DNA of 64,000 nucleotides from Stichopus chloronotus (taxonomy: Eukaryota > Echinodermata > Holothuroidea > Aspidochirotida > Stichopodidae). The DNA lies in assembly GCA_021234535.1 (NCBI GenBank), contig CM037837.1:7662218-7726217 (forward strand). Direction: 5' to 3'. Positions 24,345 through 37,442 of this stretch are shown here, piece after piece. A model generated the notes under the pieces. It was not told the origin of the DNA, did not search any database, and saw only the letters and a program-made list of their open reading frames with translations. The translations under genes and the position numbers were made by a program. The first letter of the stretch is position 1, and every line of letters starts with the position of its first letter.

Positions 24345-25287
24345 ACAAGATTTTGACCCAAAATTATCTTTTACCTTCTCTTAAAACAATAGGTGCAAAA
24401 ATTGATAGAAATCATCTATTCAGTATGTGCAATGTACATGCTAAGTATGGAATCCCTCACAGTTCCACTCATTGAACTATATAAATTGTTTCCAAGGTTT
24501 TAAGTTAGTGTGACATCAGATAACCTTTGACCTCAACGAAATACAAGAGGGCACACCTACTCAATATGACAATAGACATGTGAAGTATGAGATCACTTAC
24601 CATTTCTCTTTTTGAGATAATACTGTAGTTTACATAATTTTGACTGAGGGACCTCTGGTATGTCTAAATGACCTTAGACTTCCAACAAAAATAACAGGGA
24701 TAATCCAGTATGAACTCAATATGGACAATCCACATGCTAAGTATGAATTACAGCTATCCTCCTTCAGATATAGTGTTTACGGGGCTTTTTGTAACGAGGT
24801 TTTGGTAAAGATCAAGATCATTGACCTAAATGACCTTTGTCCTCTACCAAAATCAAGAGGGATCATCTTCTTAGTACGGCTAATCCACACACTAAATATT
24901 AGATCAGTCAGGAATACCCTACTTGAGATATGACAATGTTTTCACAGTTTGACCACTAGTGACCTAAATGACCTTTGACCTCCACCAAAACAATACGGAT
25001 CATCCACATATTAGTATGAGATCAGTCAAGGTTGCGTTGCTTGAAATCTTGTTTACAAGGTTGTCACAATTTGACATTAAATGACCTTTGTCCTCCAAAA
25101 AAGCAATGTGGAATATCTACTCAGAATGGCTAACATACACGCCAAGTATGAGATCAGTCAAAGTTGCCCCTCTTGAGATATCATGTTTACAAGCAGCGTC
25201 ACACACACTCATACATTCACACACAGGCGCACAGACACACGACATTGCCATCGCATAGATTCCTTCCGCCTTCTGCAAGGAATACAA
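24345..25287 (+). mobile_element. AGGTCA tandem-repeat element, copy C (5' decayed)
   Basis: Shares the 'aggtgcaaaaattgatagaa.tcatctattca' block with copy B (8192) and then several degenerate ~145 bp units with TGACCT words (for example 24960-24985 and 25079). It ends with a (CA)-rich tract and the 3' hairpin ATTCCTTCCGCC-TTC-TGCAAGGAAT. The 5' GATTCCTTGCC end was not found. More diverged than B or E. Confidence 0.7.
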
Positions 25288-26045
25288 AAAATGGAAACCA
25301 CTGCATTCAACTGCCTCCCCCAATAACAAGTGCCAACACAGGCCCATTTACAGAACTATATTGTATGGGGGGAGGGGAGGGGGGTGTCCGAACCCAGGTG
25401 ACACGATTTGAAAAAAAAAAAGAATAGTACGGGAAATGCAAAAAGTGGAGAAACTATCTTGTAAGCTACACCTACATGGTGCCCACATGGTCAGCAATCG
25501 ATCCTGAGAATTCATTTCGCCTGAGACGTCGCTGTCCGCGTCCTAAAGACGGTGTTATTGAAAGAAAAAAAAAACAACGCAAGAGTATTCCTTCCCCCGT
25601 GTCTATATATTCCGAAATCTGCGTTGAACGTAGCTCAAGTGTCCAAAGCCATGTATCTGCATACTGACACTGTATATGGCTCTGATATTGTCCATCTGTG
25701 GCGCTGATAGTGAAATGTACTTTCAAAACTACGCAAGGGGTTCCCCAAACAAATGGAGCCCCTCCTTGGCCAAGTCTTGTGTACGGGCCTCCTGAGAGTG
25801 AATTGGGCTACTCTTCGTGACTGATCTCAGACCATCATTCCGATTTTCTGTTTTCTTACTTAGTTCGTTATACTGTCTGCGTGGTATTTCTGGACAATGT
25901 AACAGTCACACCAATTACTCTACCAGATGAAAGTCCTAATAAGAACTGTAGTTAATAAACCTTTACCGCTGAATGAAACCGACATCGTTTAAAAAAGATG
26001 TTGAAGTAAAACTGAACTAAAGCTGAATGACGAGAAGCCCACACA

Positions 26046-27538
26046 TTTTTGATTCCTTGCCAAAGGTAGGCAAGGAATCTATGCGATGGTGATTGTGTCT
26101 GTGGATGTGTGTATGTGACGCCCTGGCTTGCAAACACGGTATCTCAAGAAGGGAAAGATGCCCAAACTTCAAAGTTGGTATGCAGGCAGTCCATTGTGAG
26201 TAGACGATCCCTGTCGTTTTTCACAGAGGTCAAAGGGCTTTTGAGGTCAGCAAATCGTGATATATGAAAACCTGTTAAGGGAGCTGTCTTAGCAATGAAA
26301 TCTTGTTGGAACTTCAACTTCTTATCATTGGTAGCACTTGATGAATAGATGATGTCTGGCAATTTTTATGGAGGTCAAAGGTCATGTGAGGTCAATAGAG
26401 GACATAATTTGAAAACCTTGTAAACACGATATCTCAAGCAGGGTATGGTGCTGAAACTTCAAAGGTGGTATGTTGATAGTACATAATCTTTGTTGTTTTC
26501 ACGGAGTCAAAGGTCATTTGAGGTCACCAGAGCTTTAAGTATGAAAACCAGTTAAAGGGACATATCACAGCAACGGAATGTTGCTGGAACTTCAAAGTGT
26601 TGTCGTTGGTAGCACTTAATTCATAGATAATATCTGTCGTTTTATGGATGTCAAAGGTCATGTGAGGTCAATAGAAGACATAGTTTTAAAACCATGTAAA
26701 CACAGTATCTCAGGGAGTTAAACGTGCTTGAACTTCAAAGGTGTTGTGTTGGTAGTCCACTGTGGGTAGATGACCTTTATCAACTTTCATGGAGGTAAAG
26801 GATCATTTGAGGTCCCCGAGGTTAAAGTATGAAAACAAATTGAGGATGATCTCTCAGCATCTAAATGTTTCTAGCACTTCAAACTGTCAAAATTGGTAGC
26901 AGTTGATGGGTATATGATCTCTGTTATTTGAATTATCCCATTGGAGACTGAGAAAATCATGTTTTTATGTTTAGTCAAATGTTAAAATTGCAGAGTTAAT
27001 GATTTTAGAGATTTGCATTTATAGGAAAAGCCGACATTTGTAGACCTACTTGTGGGTAACAATTGTGAAATATTTTAGGGAAGTCAAGTGTCACATCCTT
27101 GCCAAAAGGTAGATGGCAGATAAATTTTACTGAATAGAATTTCGTCTAATTTTCTTCAACGAGCTATTGCAAGCCCATTTTTTGTTACCCCCCCCCACAA
27201 ACAATCATTTAACATCACTTATCGTAGCTTTTCAGATTTATCAGCAACTTATTTGCCAGCAACTCCTTGTCAAGATTACGAAATACTTTGTTCCAGTCAC
27301 CTTTTCCCAAGGGAAGTATTGTTCAGGTTGCCTTTGCCAACTTTCAACCACACTTTGGTGTCAGGAACTTTCTGATATGTCATAATTTTCATGTGTGGTT
27401 TACATTCTTGTGTTCTGTTTTTCATTTTGGTATGGTCCCTTTCTTCTCCCTAGGTCGCTTTTTTCTAAAGTGATGATTGTGTGTGTTTGAAAAAAAAGGA
27501 GATATTGGCAAGGAATCACGGTCTTTTGACTTTCTAGT
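26046..27538 (-). mobile_element. AGGTCA tandem-repeat element, copy D (reverse orientation)
   Basis: In reverse orientation both ends are present: the terminal hairpin GATTCCTTGCC...GGCAAGGAATC at 26051-26079, and GGCAAGGAATC at 27507 followed by the sub-terminal arm pair GTC-TTTT-GAC. Units with AGGTCAAAGG and TGAGGTCA recur at about 26226, 26370, 26504 and 26648. The segment 26940-27500 lacks units and may be decayed or inserted sequence. No coding capacity. Confidence 0.75.
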
Positions 27539-28007
27539 TTAAAGTATGAGAAAGTGTTAGAGAAAACAAAATACATTCGCCTCTTATCGCCTTTTGGGAT
27601 TATTCTTAATCCCTCCAAATAATACCCTCAGAGAATGTGGCGGTCAAACTTTCACAGATATAAAAAAAAAATCACTTCCGATAGATTTTCCAAATTGAGA
27701 AGAGGTGGTGGCGAGGGGGGGGGGGGGTTGGAACGGGCATGTTTGTGAAGCACTAAGGGCTGCTTCTAAGGCAATTGAAGGATCTCGAACTTTCGGATGT
27801 AGCTCCTTCAGGATGATTTAAACAGTTGACTCATAGTCCATTATTCTTTATTTTCTTCCATTTAAAAAGATGGGAAATTAACTGCTGGTTACAAAACCGG
27901 CATAAAGTGGCTAAACATTTCAGATTTGACTACATGTTTCTCCGTCGAGACCTGCAAGCGTGAATGTCGATGGTTGCGAAACGGTCCTTTGTAGAGTGTC
28001 CTACCGC

Positions 28008-28021
28008 GTTGCTATAGCAAT
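28008..28021 (+). promoter_or_regulatory. X-box-like motif
   Basis: GTTGCTATAGCAAT, one base from the perfect palindrome at 9724. Intergenic, in a slightly CpG-richer stretch. Binding by RFX factors is only suggested by the motif. Confidence 0.3.
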
Positions 28022-28127
28022 GGATACAGTCCTCCGATGGTCCGATAGTTGATACGTGTCGGAGGTTTAAGTATTAATAAGGTGAAAAATATTCGACCAA
28101 CCGAGGGGTTTTGAAGGGAAGGCTCTG

Positions 28128-28149
28128 CCGATGCTTGTCCAAGCATCGG
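28128..28149. repeat. Perfect 10-bp hairpin with two-base loop
   Basis: CCGATGCTTG, TC, CAAGCATCGG. No U tract follows that would suggest a Pol III terminator, and no flanking gene explains it. Confidence 0.7.
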
Positions 28150-28515
28150 ACAGTGGAAAAAATTGGCCTAAATTCACGTGCCATCATTCCGGTAATCGTC
28201 TCATTTGTCGGGTATTATCACCGTCAGACAGCTCGGAAATTCAGTCGCGCAAACCACCGTACCACTCTTGATTAACCCTGTGCGCAGGTTTACCAAAATG
28301 TTGGGATAGGAAGTATGTCAAAAGAATGGGTTAATTAGTCAAATTTTCAAATATAATACGTCAAAATTTTGAGATAATCTATGTGATTTTTTTTTATTGC
28401 CCTTAGTCACCGCATTTCAATGCCCGGTTGCGGCTAACATCTATTTTGGAGTCTGGCTTCTTACGAGAAACTTTCAGTGATTTAGTTATCAGATGACAAT
28501 TGACACAAAAGATCA

Positions 28516-31500
28516 TAACAAATTACAAAAAGTTTTATTCTATTTTCTGCAGCTGGCTGCATTTCTCTCATCTATTGTTTGCTTTTAGTACTGGAATATA
28601 AATTTAGTAAGGCGCTAATACATATTCTAGCAACACCCAATCATGAGTAACGTATTAGTACAATAATTACGATAGAGGTAAATATATTTGCAAATACTTT
28701 CTGGGAAAATAAAGTTAGAAAGGAAAGTTATCAAGACCTGCTAGAATAACATAAAAAAATGTATATAAATATATACATGTAGATATCGGTAAACTGAAAG
28801 AAATTTCACTTGTATGAATCAGAAAGCAATTTATAAAATCTGATGAAACATACCTTTGAGAGAAATGAAGGAATACGTAATCTAAAGACGTAAAATTTTC
28901 GGTTTTTTTTTTTGGTTACTTCACTGGATTATAACCATCATTCATAGTCACATATGCCTGTTCTAAGAAATGTATTGAAGGAAATGCACAAGGAACACCC
29001 AATTTCCCCCCTCACCACAAGTAATGCGATAACATTTGACAGGGGAAAGAAAACATACCATCATGAGAAATCAATAGAATAAATTTGCATATCTAAGAAA
29101 GGACTGGTGATATGTTTCAGTTAATTTCATTATCATTGTTATATCACACCATGTGTATTTGTCATTAAAGGTGAAACAGATGCATTAGTGAGGGCCTATC
29201 GATTGGGGGTAGCTAAAACGTAGATTTCTTATCTGTGCACACAGTCATCTAACAATATTTCACCTATATGTCAGACTACACTACCTACACTCTAGAACAC
29301 AAACCATGGTCAGTCGTTTCTAGGTAGTCCTGATGTCAACTTTTGGCCTCGCTGTACAAGCACCTAGAACTTGAAATGCTCACAGTAGGGTGACATTAAC
29401 TGTTACAAGTGCCTAACTGTGCCATGGGTATGAAAAACTGTGTAAACAGAGACATTACATACAGAGAAGGATATGAAACTTTGCTACATCCTCAAACCAA
29501 AAACCGCCCTCGCTGTTGATCTACTGCAACCTTCACAAAGTCTGATCTACCATTAACAACACATAGGATGGCAACATGTTACTCGAATGATTTGATACAT
29601 TGCTTTGTAATGTACAGTACGGAATGTTACTCTCCTTTGTTTAACCTCACATCCTCCATACAAGCCTGTATCTTAAGCCACCTGATGCATAAAAACTACA
29701 ATACTGTATGTCATTAACAAATCAAGTCTACGGAAATAAGTCTCCGATCACATTCTCAAAATACATAGCTAGATAGCCATTTGATCTTTTACAACTAATT
29801 CCAGCCATTTCCATCGCATTCATGTCATTCCGTTTCCTTTAGGATCACTGTTCTAACCCTCAACTGCCCTTTTCTTTTTCTTTAGACAAACAAATGTAGA
29901 CTGTAACTACAACTATCGGTAAGGTAATTAATTCAAAGGAGAAAAACATTACAAAAAGAATATTAATCAGATGGTAAGATACCTTACTGAATTATTGAAA
30001 TCATTTCAATTGATATGGAAAAAAGAACGTTTCTATTTCTTCTTTCTATAACTATAAGATATTCATCTCTACTTTTAGATTGCTTTGAACAATAACTATT
30101 TACATATTTTCTTTTTTCTTTGAACTTCATGTGGTATCAAATCCATTCATGGCTCAGATCAATGCTTAATTACAGAAGTGCAAAGGCATGCTTCTTTAGC
30201 ATACATGCAGCTATTTATAATACTTGCTGTAAAGTAAGGGGACTTTCTATGATTTCCTTCTAAGCTAGCGACCTTTGACTTGAAAATTTTTTAGACCAAA
30301 CTCTACACCAAGGAAAGAATCGATATGCATTAAAGGACAAAATGGCAACTTTGTTAGAATTCTTTCCATTCATATAAATTTGCAACAGCTTTATTACATT
30401 ATTGTTTCAAAAGAAAAAAAAATCCATTTTACAAAATGTCTCTTCTTAATTTACTGAATCTGTACATTTTCTTTTTATGTTTAGTTTGAGCTTTAAATAA
30501 GTTAATTTCACATACAAATGTTGTGTAACAGTTTTTTTTTTTCTCAAAAAGGGAAACAAAATAATAAATGTGTTAACAGTTACATAACTCCTAAAACAAA
30601 ACAAAAACAAGGTCTTTATGGACTGTTTTATAAAGATACTGTCAATCCTTCATAGCGCTTCATATTTAATATAACACCTTTCAACTATACAGATGTTCAC
30701 TAGCTACTGTCATTCCATACAGTATGGACACAAAACTAGACTGAGAAGATTTTGGGCATATGTTCCAAAAACCAGAATTCATGGAATCTGTAATAAGAGT
30801 TGAGCATACAGAGCATACAACTACTAGAAGATTAATTTCTTATTTGCAAATATATGCAATGGTAAACATGTGATAGCTAGGTAGAGGTCCTACAAATGTT
30901 AAAAATAAATAGAACTTACAAGAGGAAATGGTTAATAATTGAAACACTTTTTAAATGACACTGGTTAAGCTCAAAGAAATAAAGGAAGTAAATAAAATGA
31001 TAGCCAAACAATAACTATGTAAATATGAGCTATATAGTAGAAACTAATGGCCAGCAAAAAAAAATTCAATGTCACATCTAACAAGGAGATCGTCTTCTTA
31101 ATGGTATGATGTTTTTTCTTTGTCAAGATGTGATAGGCACAGGAATGAGTACCACTTGGTTGGAATGAATTCCTTCTGTAAATATGAAACTCTAGACATG
31201 GAATGAATCCTTTTACAAATGTGAAAAATTTAGATGTGGAATGGACTCCTATAAATGTGACCTGAAACTCTAGGCAATGTTTTAAATGGAGTTGAGGGCA
31301 AACTTTCACAATCTGCACTGAAGTAGAATGTATAACGGCAAACACACTGCAGACGTACCAGGAGGGAGACGACATTCCACGATATCACCTCCACACTGCA
31401 GGGATTTGGTGTTTAACTTGGAACCGATCAGACATCGAGTAACAAACACCAACAAAACCATTAGTCTTTCATGAGGTGCTAGACTACCTAAGAAGGGGAA

Positions 31501-34500
31501 AGAATTGTACATGTTTACAAATCCAAAAGACATCCCAAAGATTCAATTTGGTGTCATACTTTTTTGCACAACTCATGAATCCACAGTGCATTATTTGGTT
31601 CTTGTAAGGGGCCGAGTAAACTAACCTAGTGCATGCTCCAGTTTGCAGAAATGCATAGGCAACCTGATCTCGACGACTGACTCAACATAGACATTGTTCT
31701 AAATAAAACCTATACTTCAGAATACACTACATTTGCGCATCAGGTTTTGACACCAATTCTTGGGTACTTGTAACTACCATCTCTCAAAGAGATTAAAGGG
31801 ATTGAAGAGTTTAGAGCAAAATACCATCATTAGAATTTGATGAATATTCAGAGGATACAATTGATCAGTATGCATCACTTTGGGGATGTGACTGTACATG
31901 AAAGAAAACTATTCAATAAGCTATCAGTTCACAAATAAGAAAAACACAAACAAACAGACAATAAAAGTATTTAGGAGCTAAAAAGGTAAAAAGAATACAC
32001 AAAGGCAGCAGAGTAAACCTCTCTGACTGAAACATATGATGGGAAACTGCACACTATTAGAAAGTAGGGACATATGTAAGAGAGCCTTTAAAAAAAAAAT
32101 TTCATTGTTCGTTATTGCTTTTGATAAAAATTTTCATCTTGTGTTGAACAACAGAAGGCCAATTAGTGTATGAGAAGTGAAGAATTTTTACTTGTAAATA
32201 AAGATTTGTCAAGCTCTACCATGCTGACATTTCAACTACACAAAAGACTGTATACAACTTGAAGACGTAAATAGAAACGAAGTGATAATGCAACATGCAT
32301 TCAAACAGTGCATATTCCTTTGTTAGTCAAATGAGTTCATTATTTACACAAATATGTCTTGGATCAATTGGCACACCGATTAATCAATCATGCAACCACT
32401 GAATGAATGAATCAATAAAACAAACAGAACATTCGTCATACATGCAATACAGCAGCATTGTAAGAATAAATTAGTAGCACCACATACTGAAGTCAACAAA
32501 CTAGTTTAACTCTTTATTTCATCCCACAAACATCTGAATGACATGAAACACTGACTTCAGAAAAAAAAGAAAAGACTGTTACTGAGAACTGAGATGTACT
32601 ACCATGTAATTGGAAAGGTGGGTAGAATGCAAAACTCAATGTAACAACCACACTTCATGCTTGGTGTTTCCCTACAGTAATATTTGCATGGCTAAAACTC
32701 TCACAACTAAAAAAAAAACAACAAATAGTTAAACCAAGGAAGCCGGTGCTTGGTGTAATCTTTAACGAAAACACAAAAAACAGTCAAGGAATAAGAACAG
32801 CACAAGGCACACCTATATAAAACTGCTAAATGAAAAACTTTCAGTGGAATGTTCTCAAAAAATAAAATGAAACATTTGAGTGGCTTTTAGTCACTTACAT
32901 GATATCAGTACTGCTTGTTATATCTATATCACTAATTACATACAGTACTCACAATGTTCTAACGGTTTAGTTGAATAGGTATACGGAAACATTTACATCA
33001 AAGTCAAGGTAAGCTGTCACTATTCCCAGTAAACCCTTACAATGACTGTTGCAGTTTTGAAGCATACAGTTCACAAAATAACAGAACAAGTTAAGAATAA
33101 AGAAAAAAATGAAAAAAAAATGAAAAAAAAAGGAATAAAAAACAAAGAGGTTTTATTTTACTGTTTTAGCTACTATTTTCAATTTTTTTTTTATCTCTAT
33201 AGTGTCAGGCTTCCTGCTAGTTTCTATTTCAAATGAAAATGCATCGACGTAACTTCAACCACATTATACGTGTCATACATAGAGCATCCTTCTACGTTGG
33301 GCTGTTTAACTTATATTTCAGTCGCTACTGATGCTCTCCACTACGTCCAAAACTGGCATTATCAGACTCTCTGGAAAAAAAGATCAGCTATGTTTACATA
33401 TTACTAACACTATAGGTACTTGCTGTGAATTAGCAAAAGTTTGACCAAAAAAAAAAAATTCTATACTTTAGGCCTGATCTAGCACTTTACGAATAAGAAA
33501 CTCCATGAAACAAAACCATCTCCTTTCTAACTTATAGATTGTCTCCTCCTACCAATAATCTCTTTCTGTATAATGCATTATGATACACTTAATACTCCAT
33601 GTTTTATTTTTCCTCGTTTCTTTCTAGAGACGGAGGAAGAGGTTGGTGGAGAGAAAGAGGTTGGTGGAGAGAGAATCTACTTCAGTGAACCCAAGAAGGT
33701 TTATGGATCGTTTTTCTTCACAGCTGGCCATTTACTGGATTAATTCTACAAATATTGCTCCATGTGTAAACATACAATTGAAATCCCCCCCTCATCCCCT
33801 CAATGGCAGCTGTAACCTACTTCTGTATCACTGGTTCATGCGTGAGAGCAATCAGGGAGACCAGCACTGCAATTTTACAGGACATTTGACGTCAACGAAC
33901 ATGGTCATTGCAAGAATGAATGATGCCATCGCTGTAGCGATATTGGCAAATTTAATTGACATGAGACTTTGCTACTGATAACATTTTTCAAATGACCCAG
34001 GAGATATTATAAGCATTCTTCCAGAGAATAAAACGAACATTTCTTAGAGAATATTCAGATCACAAAGCACTGTAGATAATTCCTTGTGTGAAAACAAGAA
34101 ATCAGACCCTATGGTTGAATTAAACAATTGATTTTATTAATATGCCAATAAATCATCCTGTCCAAATATTGGGATTTAGCTGTTCTGTGCAACTAATGTA
34201 CACAACCCACAATTTTTTACACAACCCACAATTTTAAACACATTGTTCATGTGCTTTGGTTCCAACCATTACAAGATGGTGATATCAGGTGGCAGAGTGA
34301 AGGGCAAGTGCTCACAGTATTGTTTCATGCAATTTCATATTACATAAACACTACATAGTACATAAATCATACCACCAGACTGAGCTACATCTAAAATGAG
34401 AACAAAAAAGCACAGCGCCCTCTACATGCTGATATGCAGATCTGAGTTTGATATATTCACGCACTGACGGCTGTACTGCATACATGTAAACAAGTGAAAA

Positions 34501-34888
34501 AACCACTCTATTTGAATGGGTGTAATTATTTTCTCCTGAATGTGTTCATATTTTTGTGGTTAATCAACTGGAAGTGGTGTGACTACAGGATACCTACCGG
34601 TGTTGAACAGAAATAACACTGCTGGGTTAAACCATGCATGTAACTGGACTTTACCTTGACAATGCTGAGCCATTCATATTTTGCAAAAACTTGGATGGGT
34701 TTGACAGTGGATCAGAGAGTGATTAGCAAAGTGTATCAATCTCACCGGATGGTTCGCATTCATGTTACATTGTCAAGGAGTGCAAGCAAAATGATCCCAT
34801 GCGGATGACACTTAGCTTTGTCACAGAACCCACAAACATTATTTATCACAAATAAGGTAGAATTGCTGCCCTTTTTTATTTGAATCAT
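28516..34888 (-). other. Repeat-poor region, probable long 3' UTR on the minus strand
   Basis: Compared with the flanks, this 6.4 kb lacks AGGTCA elements, homopolymer G/C tracts of 10 or more and TAGGCCTA words. On the minus strand an AATAAA signal lies at 28534-28539, followed by T/G-rich sequence, a plausible poly(A) site. The ORAI stop codon is at 34889 with another AATAAA immediately after it (34874-34880). I infer either a long alternative ORAI 3' UTR or the end of an unrecognised minus-strand gene. No exon was identified with confidence. Confidence 0.35.
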
Positions 34889-35419
34889 TCACACTGTTTG
34901 TATATTGCTGAGAGAGTTGTCACCATTCAACTGTGTGGCCATATTTTCCAACTCTTCCAAGCCCTTGGAGGACCTCGAAAATTTGTGCTGCACGAGAATC
35001 CGATAGAATCGAACGGCGAAGAGGCACAGTAAGAGGAGCGCCGGGATGCACAGAGCAGTTGCTAACCACGCAGCTGCCTGGTACTTGTATAGCTTGACCC
35101 AACTGAGAAACACGATTTCGAAGATGAAGAGGACGATCCCAAGAATGGTGGAGCACGCCCAGGCCATCTCTATGTACGTGTACAGGATGTCATGCGGTGA
35201 CTCGTGGACTGCATTGATGTTGTGGACGTTGCTGACGGCTTCGATGTTGGGCAGGATGCAGACGCTGATTAAGAGTGCAAATAGGTGGACCAAGACCAGC
35301 AGGGTTGAACAGATGGTGAAACAGAACAACAAAATTTGGTACTGGGTATCCACATCTGTTTCACCGTTGCCACCCTTGACTTCTTTTGGCGCCTCTATCT
35401 CTATCTCTACCATCGCCAC
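34889..35419 (-). CDS. ORAI: ORAI calcium release-activated calcium channel, terminal coding exon
   Basis: A 531-nt exon on the minus strand following a CTGCAG acceptor; it begins VAMVEIEIE and ends at TGA 34889. Orai subunits form the plasma membrane pore of store-operated calcium entry, opened by STIM. Residue 5 (Glu in VAMVE) is the selectivity-filter glutamate (E106 of human ORAI1). TM2 spans about 29-56 with the conserved LVHLFALLIS (His45 equals H134) and is followed by the near-invariant ILPNIEAVSNVHN. TM3 is about 83-110 with Glu101 (E190 equivalent), and TM4 about 116-143. A C-terminal helix with LEELENMATQL matches the STIM-binding coiled coil. The TM1-TM2 loop is about 12 residues longer than in human ORAI1, and the TM3-TM4 loop is very short. 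The encoded part has 176 residues and no frameshift. Confidence 0.97.
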   Translation of the reverse strand: MAMVEIEIEAPKEVKGGNGETDVDTQYQILLFCFTICSTLLVLVHLFALLISVCILPNIEAVSNVHNINAVHESPHDILYTYIEMAWACSTILGIVLFIFEIVFLSWVKLYKYQAAAWLATALCIPALLLLCLFAVRFYRILVQHKFSRSSKGLEELENMATQLNGDNSLSNIQTV

Positions 35420-37442
35420 CTGCAGAGCAGAACATCAAAGGAAAAGAAGACTCATTAAAAGTGTTTGCATTGAGTGCCCAGGTATTCAGATCAAAAGTTT
35501 CACTACAGTGCTGTTCAGAAAAAAAAAAAATCCACATATATTGACAAAGAACAACTTCATTGTCATGTTTGTATGTAAGATACATGGTCTTATATTAATG
35601 TCCAAAGCAAAATGCTGCACTATGACTTAACAATGAACTCATAGTTTAACAGGAGTTATATTTTTTGGTACCTGGGTATCCAACTGACTATCAATGCTGG
35701 GTATCCAGTCTGAATTTTGGGCTTGAAATGAACACTACTCATTACCCCTCATCCCTCCCCCCCCCCCCGGAAGGTGATTGCCTGGAAAAGCCTTGAACGA
35801 TCTTATACTGTAAAGATACTGTAATAGTATGTACCATATCAAAGGGTATACCACCTTGACACTCGCATCTTGATTCAATGTCAGGGGAAACATGAACTGA
35901 GAATTACCAAAGCAAAACATTCAAATTTGGCAAGCAAGTAATTCACAAACTTACAACCATGAAAGTGGAACATACTATCAGAAATTTTTTTATCAGAAAC
36001 TTTTGGTCAAGGGCCCAATATGTTCACTTGCAAAGCGTTTGGATATTCTGCATATTCCACACAAGGAGAGATCAAGGGAACCAGGTGATAAGTTATCAGT
36101 TGATACAAACACTTGATACACGTTGTTCCATTCCAAAGGTAAGCCAAAATTCGAGGGTCTCGCATTCCATGTGCAATTCACTTCCCTCGCACATGATTTG
36201 AACAACTGACTGCTACACTAAAGAGAAATCCATGATCATAATAATTCCAATCATCTGCAACAACCAACGGATGAAAGATTCCTCTTTGGGATAGGTTTGC
36301 GAGCTTCTTCATTACCATGTTTGTTCATTCAAAGGATCTTTGGACACCAAAAGTGATGGAACCACCTTCTCACTCCCACTCTTCTCACCCCCCCCCCACC
36401 CACCCAGCGGCATAAAAACAACTTGGTACTGCTTGTGTAACATTATTACCCTGTTTCAACATTTCAAATACTATATTACCTTATATATTTCAAAAACAAA
36501 AAATCTGCTTTCGGAATATTCTAGAAAATAAACACTCAAGTAAAATAAGGACAAACAAATTAGTATACCTTAACAGACTTGCAATCCTTTTATATTGTGG
36601 GAGTTACTGCCTGCTTCCAATCTCTGAATAACTATCGTCTGTTACTCTGCTTATGGAACATGGTGGACTATTCAGACATGACTGAACACAGTATCTTAGA
36701 TGTATCATACTGTTGCACTCAGAACAAAAAAGATTACTTAACTAACTGTTTTACATGTTGAGCTCTCTTTTTACTCTCTTGAACTCTGAGACGATGCTCC
36801 ATAAGCATCTTCATACTTGTTTTTTGCTTCTTTAAAATCTTTTAAGTCATGTTACCCCCCTGGGGTGGAGGACAGGGGTGGGGAATGGGGACTGTTCCCT
36901 TTTTCCACGAGGTTTTTTTTTTTTTTTCTTTACTCAAATGTTGAAAACTATGTTTTAACTGAAGGAGTGGGTTGAAGTGAACATTTTCTAGAAAATGGAA
37001 AGTTCATCATATTTTTCAGACACAAAAGACCCATAATTTTTCACACATAGACCCTGCATACCCATCCCACGCTATCACCCTCTCTATCTGTGTCTCACTT
37101 TTATCCTGTCCCACTTTTCGGAATCTGGATCCCCATTGTGGTTACACCCATGCTTTACTTTTCCCCAAACTCATGCTTACTAGTGTTAAGTTTTCCTGAA
37201 AGTTACCCTTGCTTCCTATCATACCATAATTACTAGTTCACTGACCCAGAACGCCATTACATGGACCATATCTTGTTTGAAATCATTTCAGCTGATGGCT
37301 GATGCATCTGTTGGTTCAATAACATTACTGAGGGAATGTCAAATAATGGTCAAATAATGGAGTATATTGTAGTAATCAATCGCAATAGCAGAATAAATAA
37401 CGATACAACATTCATTACTACATACATAATGTTTTCACTTAC
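35420..37442 (-). other. ORAI: ORAI intron
   Basis: A 2.0 kb intron with a GTAAGT donor (37442 downwards) and a CTGCAG acceptor (ending 35420). It is phase 0, between the Met and Val codons of GFAM/VAMVE in TM1. It contains poly-C tracts at 35757-35768 and 36388-36397 and no exon that I can support. Confidence 0.9.

Larger units (their letters stand above)
17211..28515. other. Intergenic region between RAB35 and the ORAI-side transcripts
   Basis: No convincing exon found. Contents annotated separately: CCCATATGG words near 18 kb, (C)n(CA)n microsatellites, a TTAA MITE, an (AAT)n tract and two AGGTCA elements. Homopolymer G or C tracts of 10-15 are dense, for example at 18933, 19151, 19893, 20411, 21447, 21846, 22246, 22380, 23258 and 27715. 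The longest open frame, 151 codons on the minus strand at 20447-20902, resembles no family I know and is within what chance allows. A pyrimidine-rich run lies at about 21765-21807. Confidence 0.6.

Noticed and set aside
30971..31375. 134-codon hydrophobic minus-strand frame
   Set aside because: The hydrophobic tail comes from A+T-rich sequence; no conserved motif and no splice partners.
33322..33370. Possible minus-strand terminal exon after a TTTTTTTCCAG acceptor
   Set aside because: Two frames reach stops quickly and neither resembles a known C-terminus; no upstream exon was found. The acceptor alone is not enough.
28516..33370. Pumilio-type TGTAAATA words as evidence for a minus-strand 3' UTR
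   Set aside because: Two occur on the minus strand (30097, 32341) but at least as many on the plus strand, so there is no strand bias.
33643..33978. 111-codon plus-strand frame preceded by a TTTCTTTCTAG acceptor-like sequence
   Set aside because: Starts in a purine-rich short repeat, no conserved domain, and no neighbouring exons in a matching phase.
35046..35630. 194-codon plus-strand frame
   Set aside because: It is the antisense shadow of the ORAI exon.
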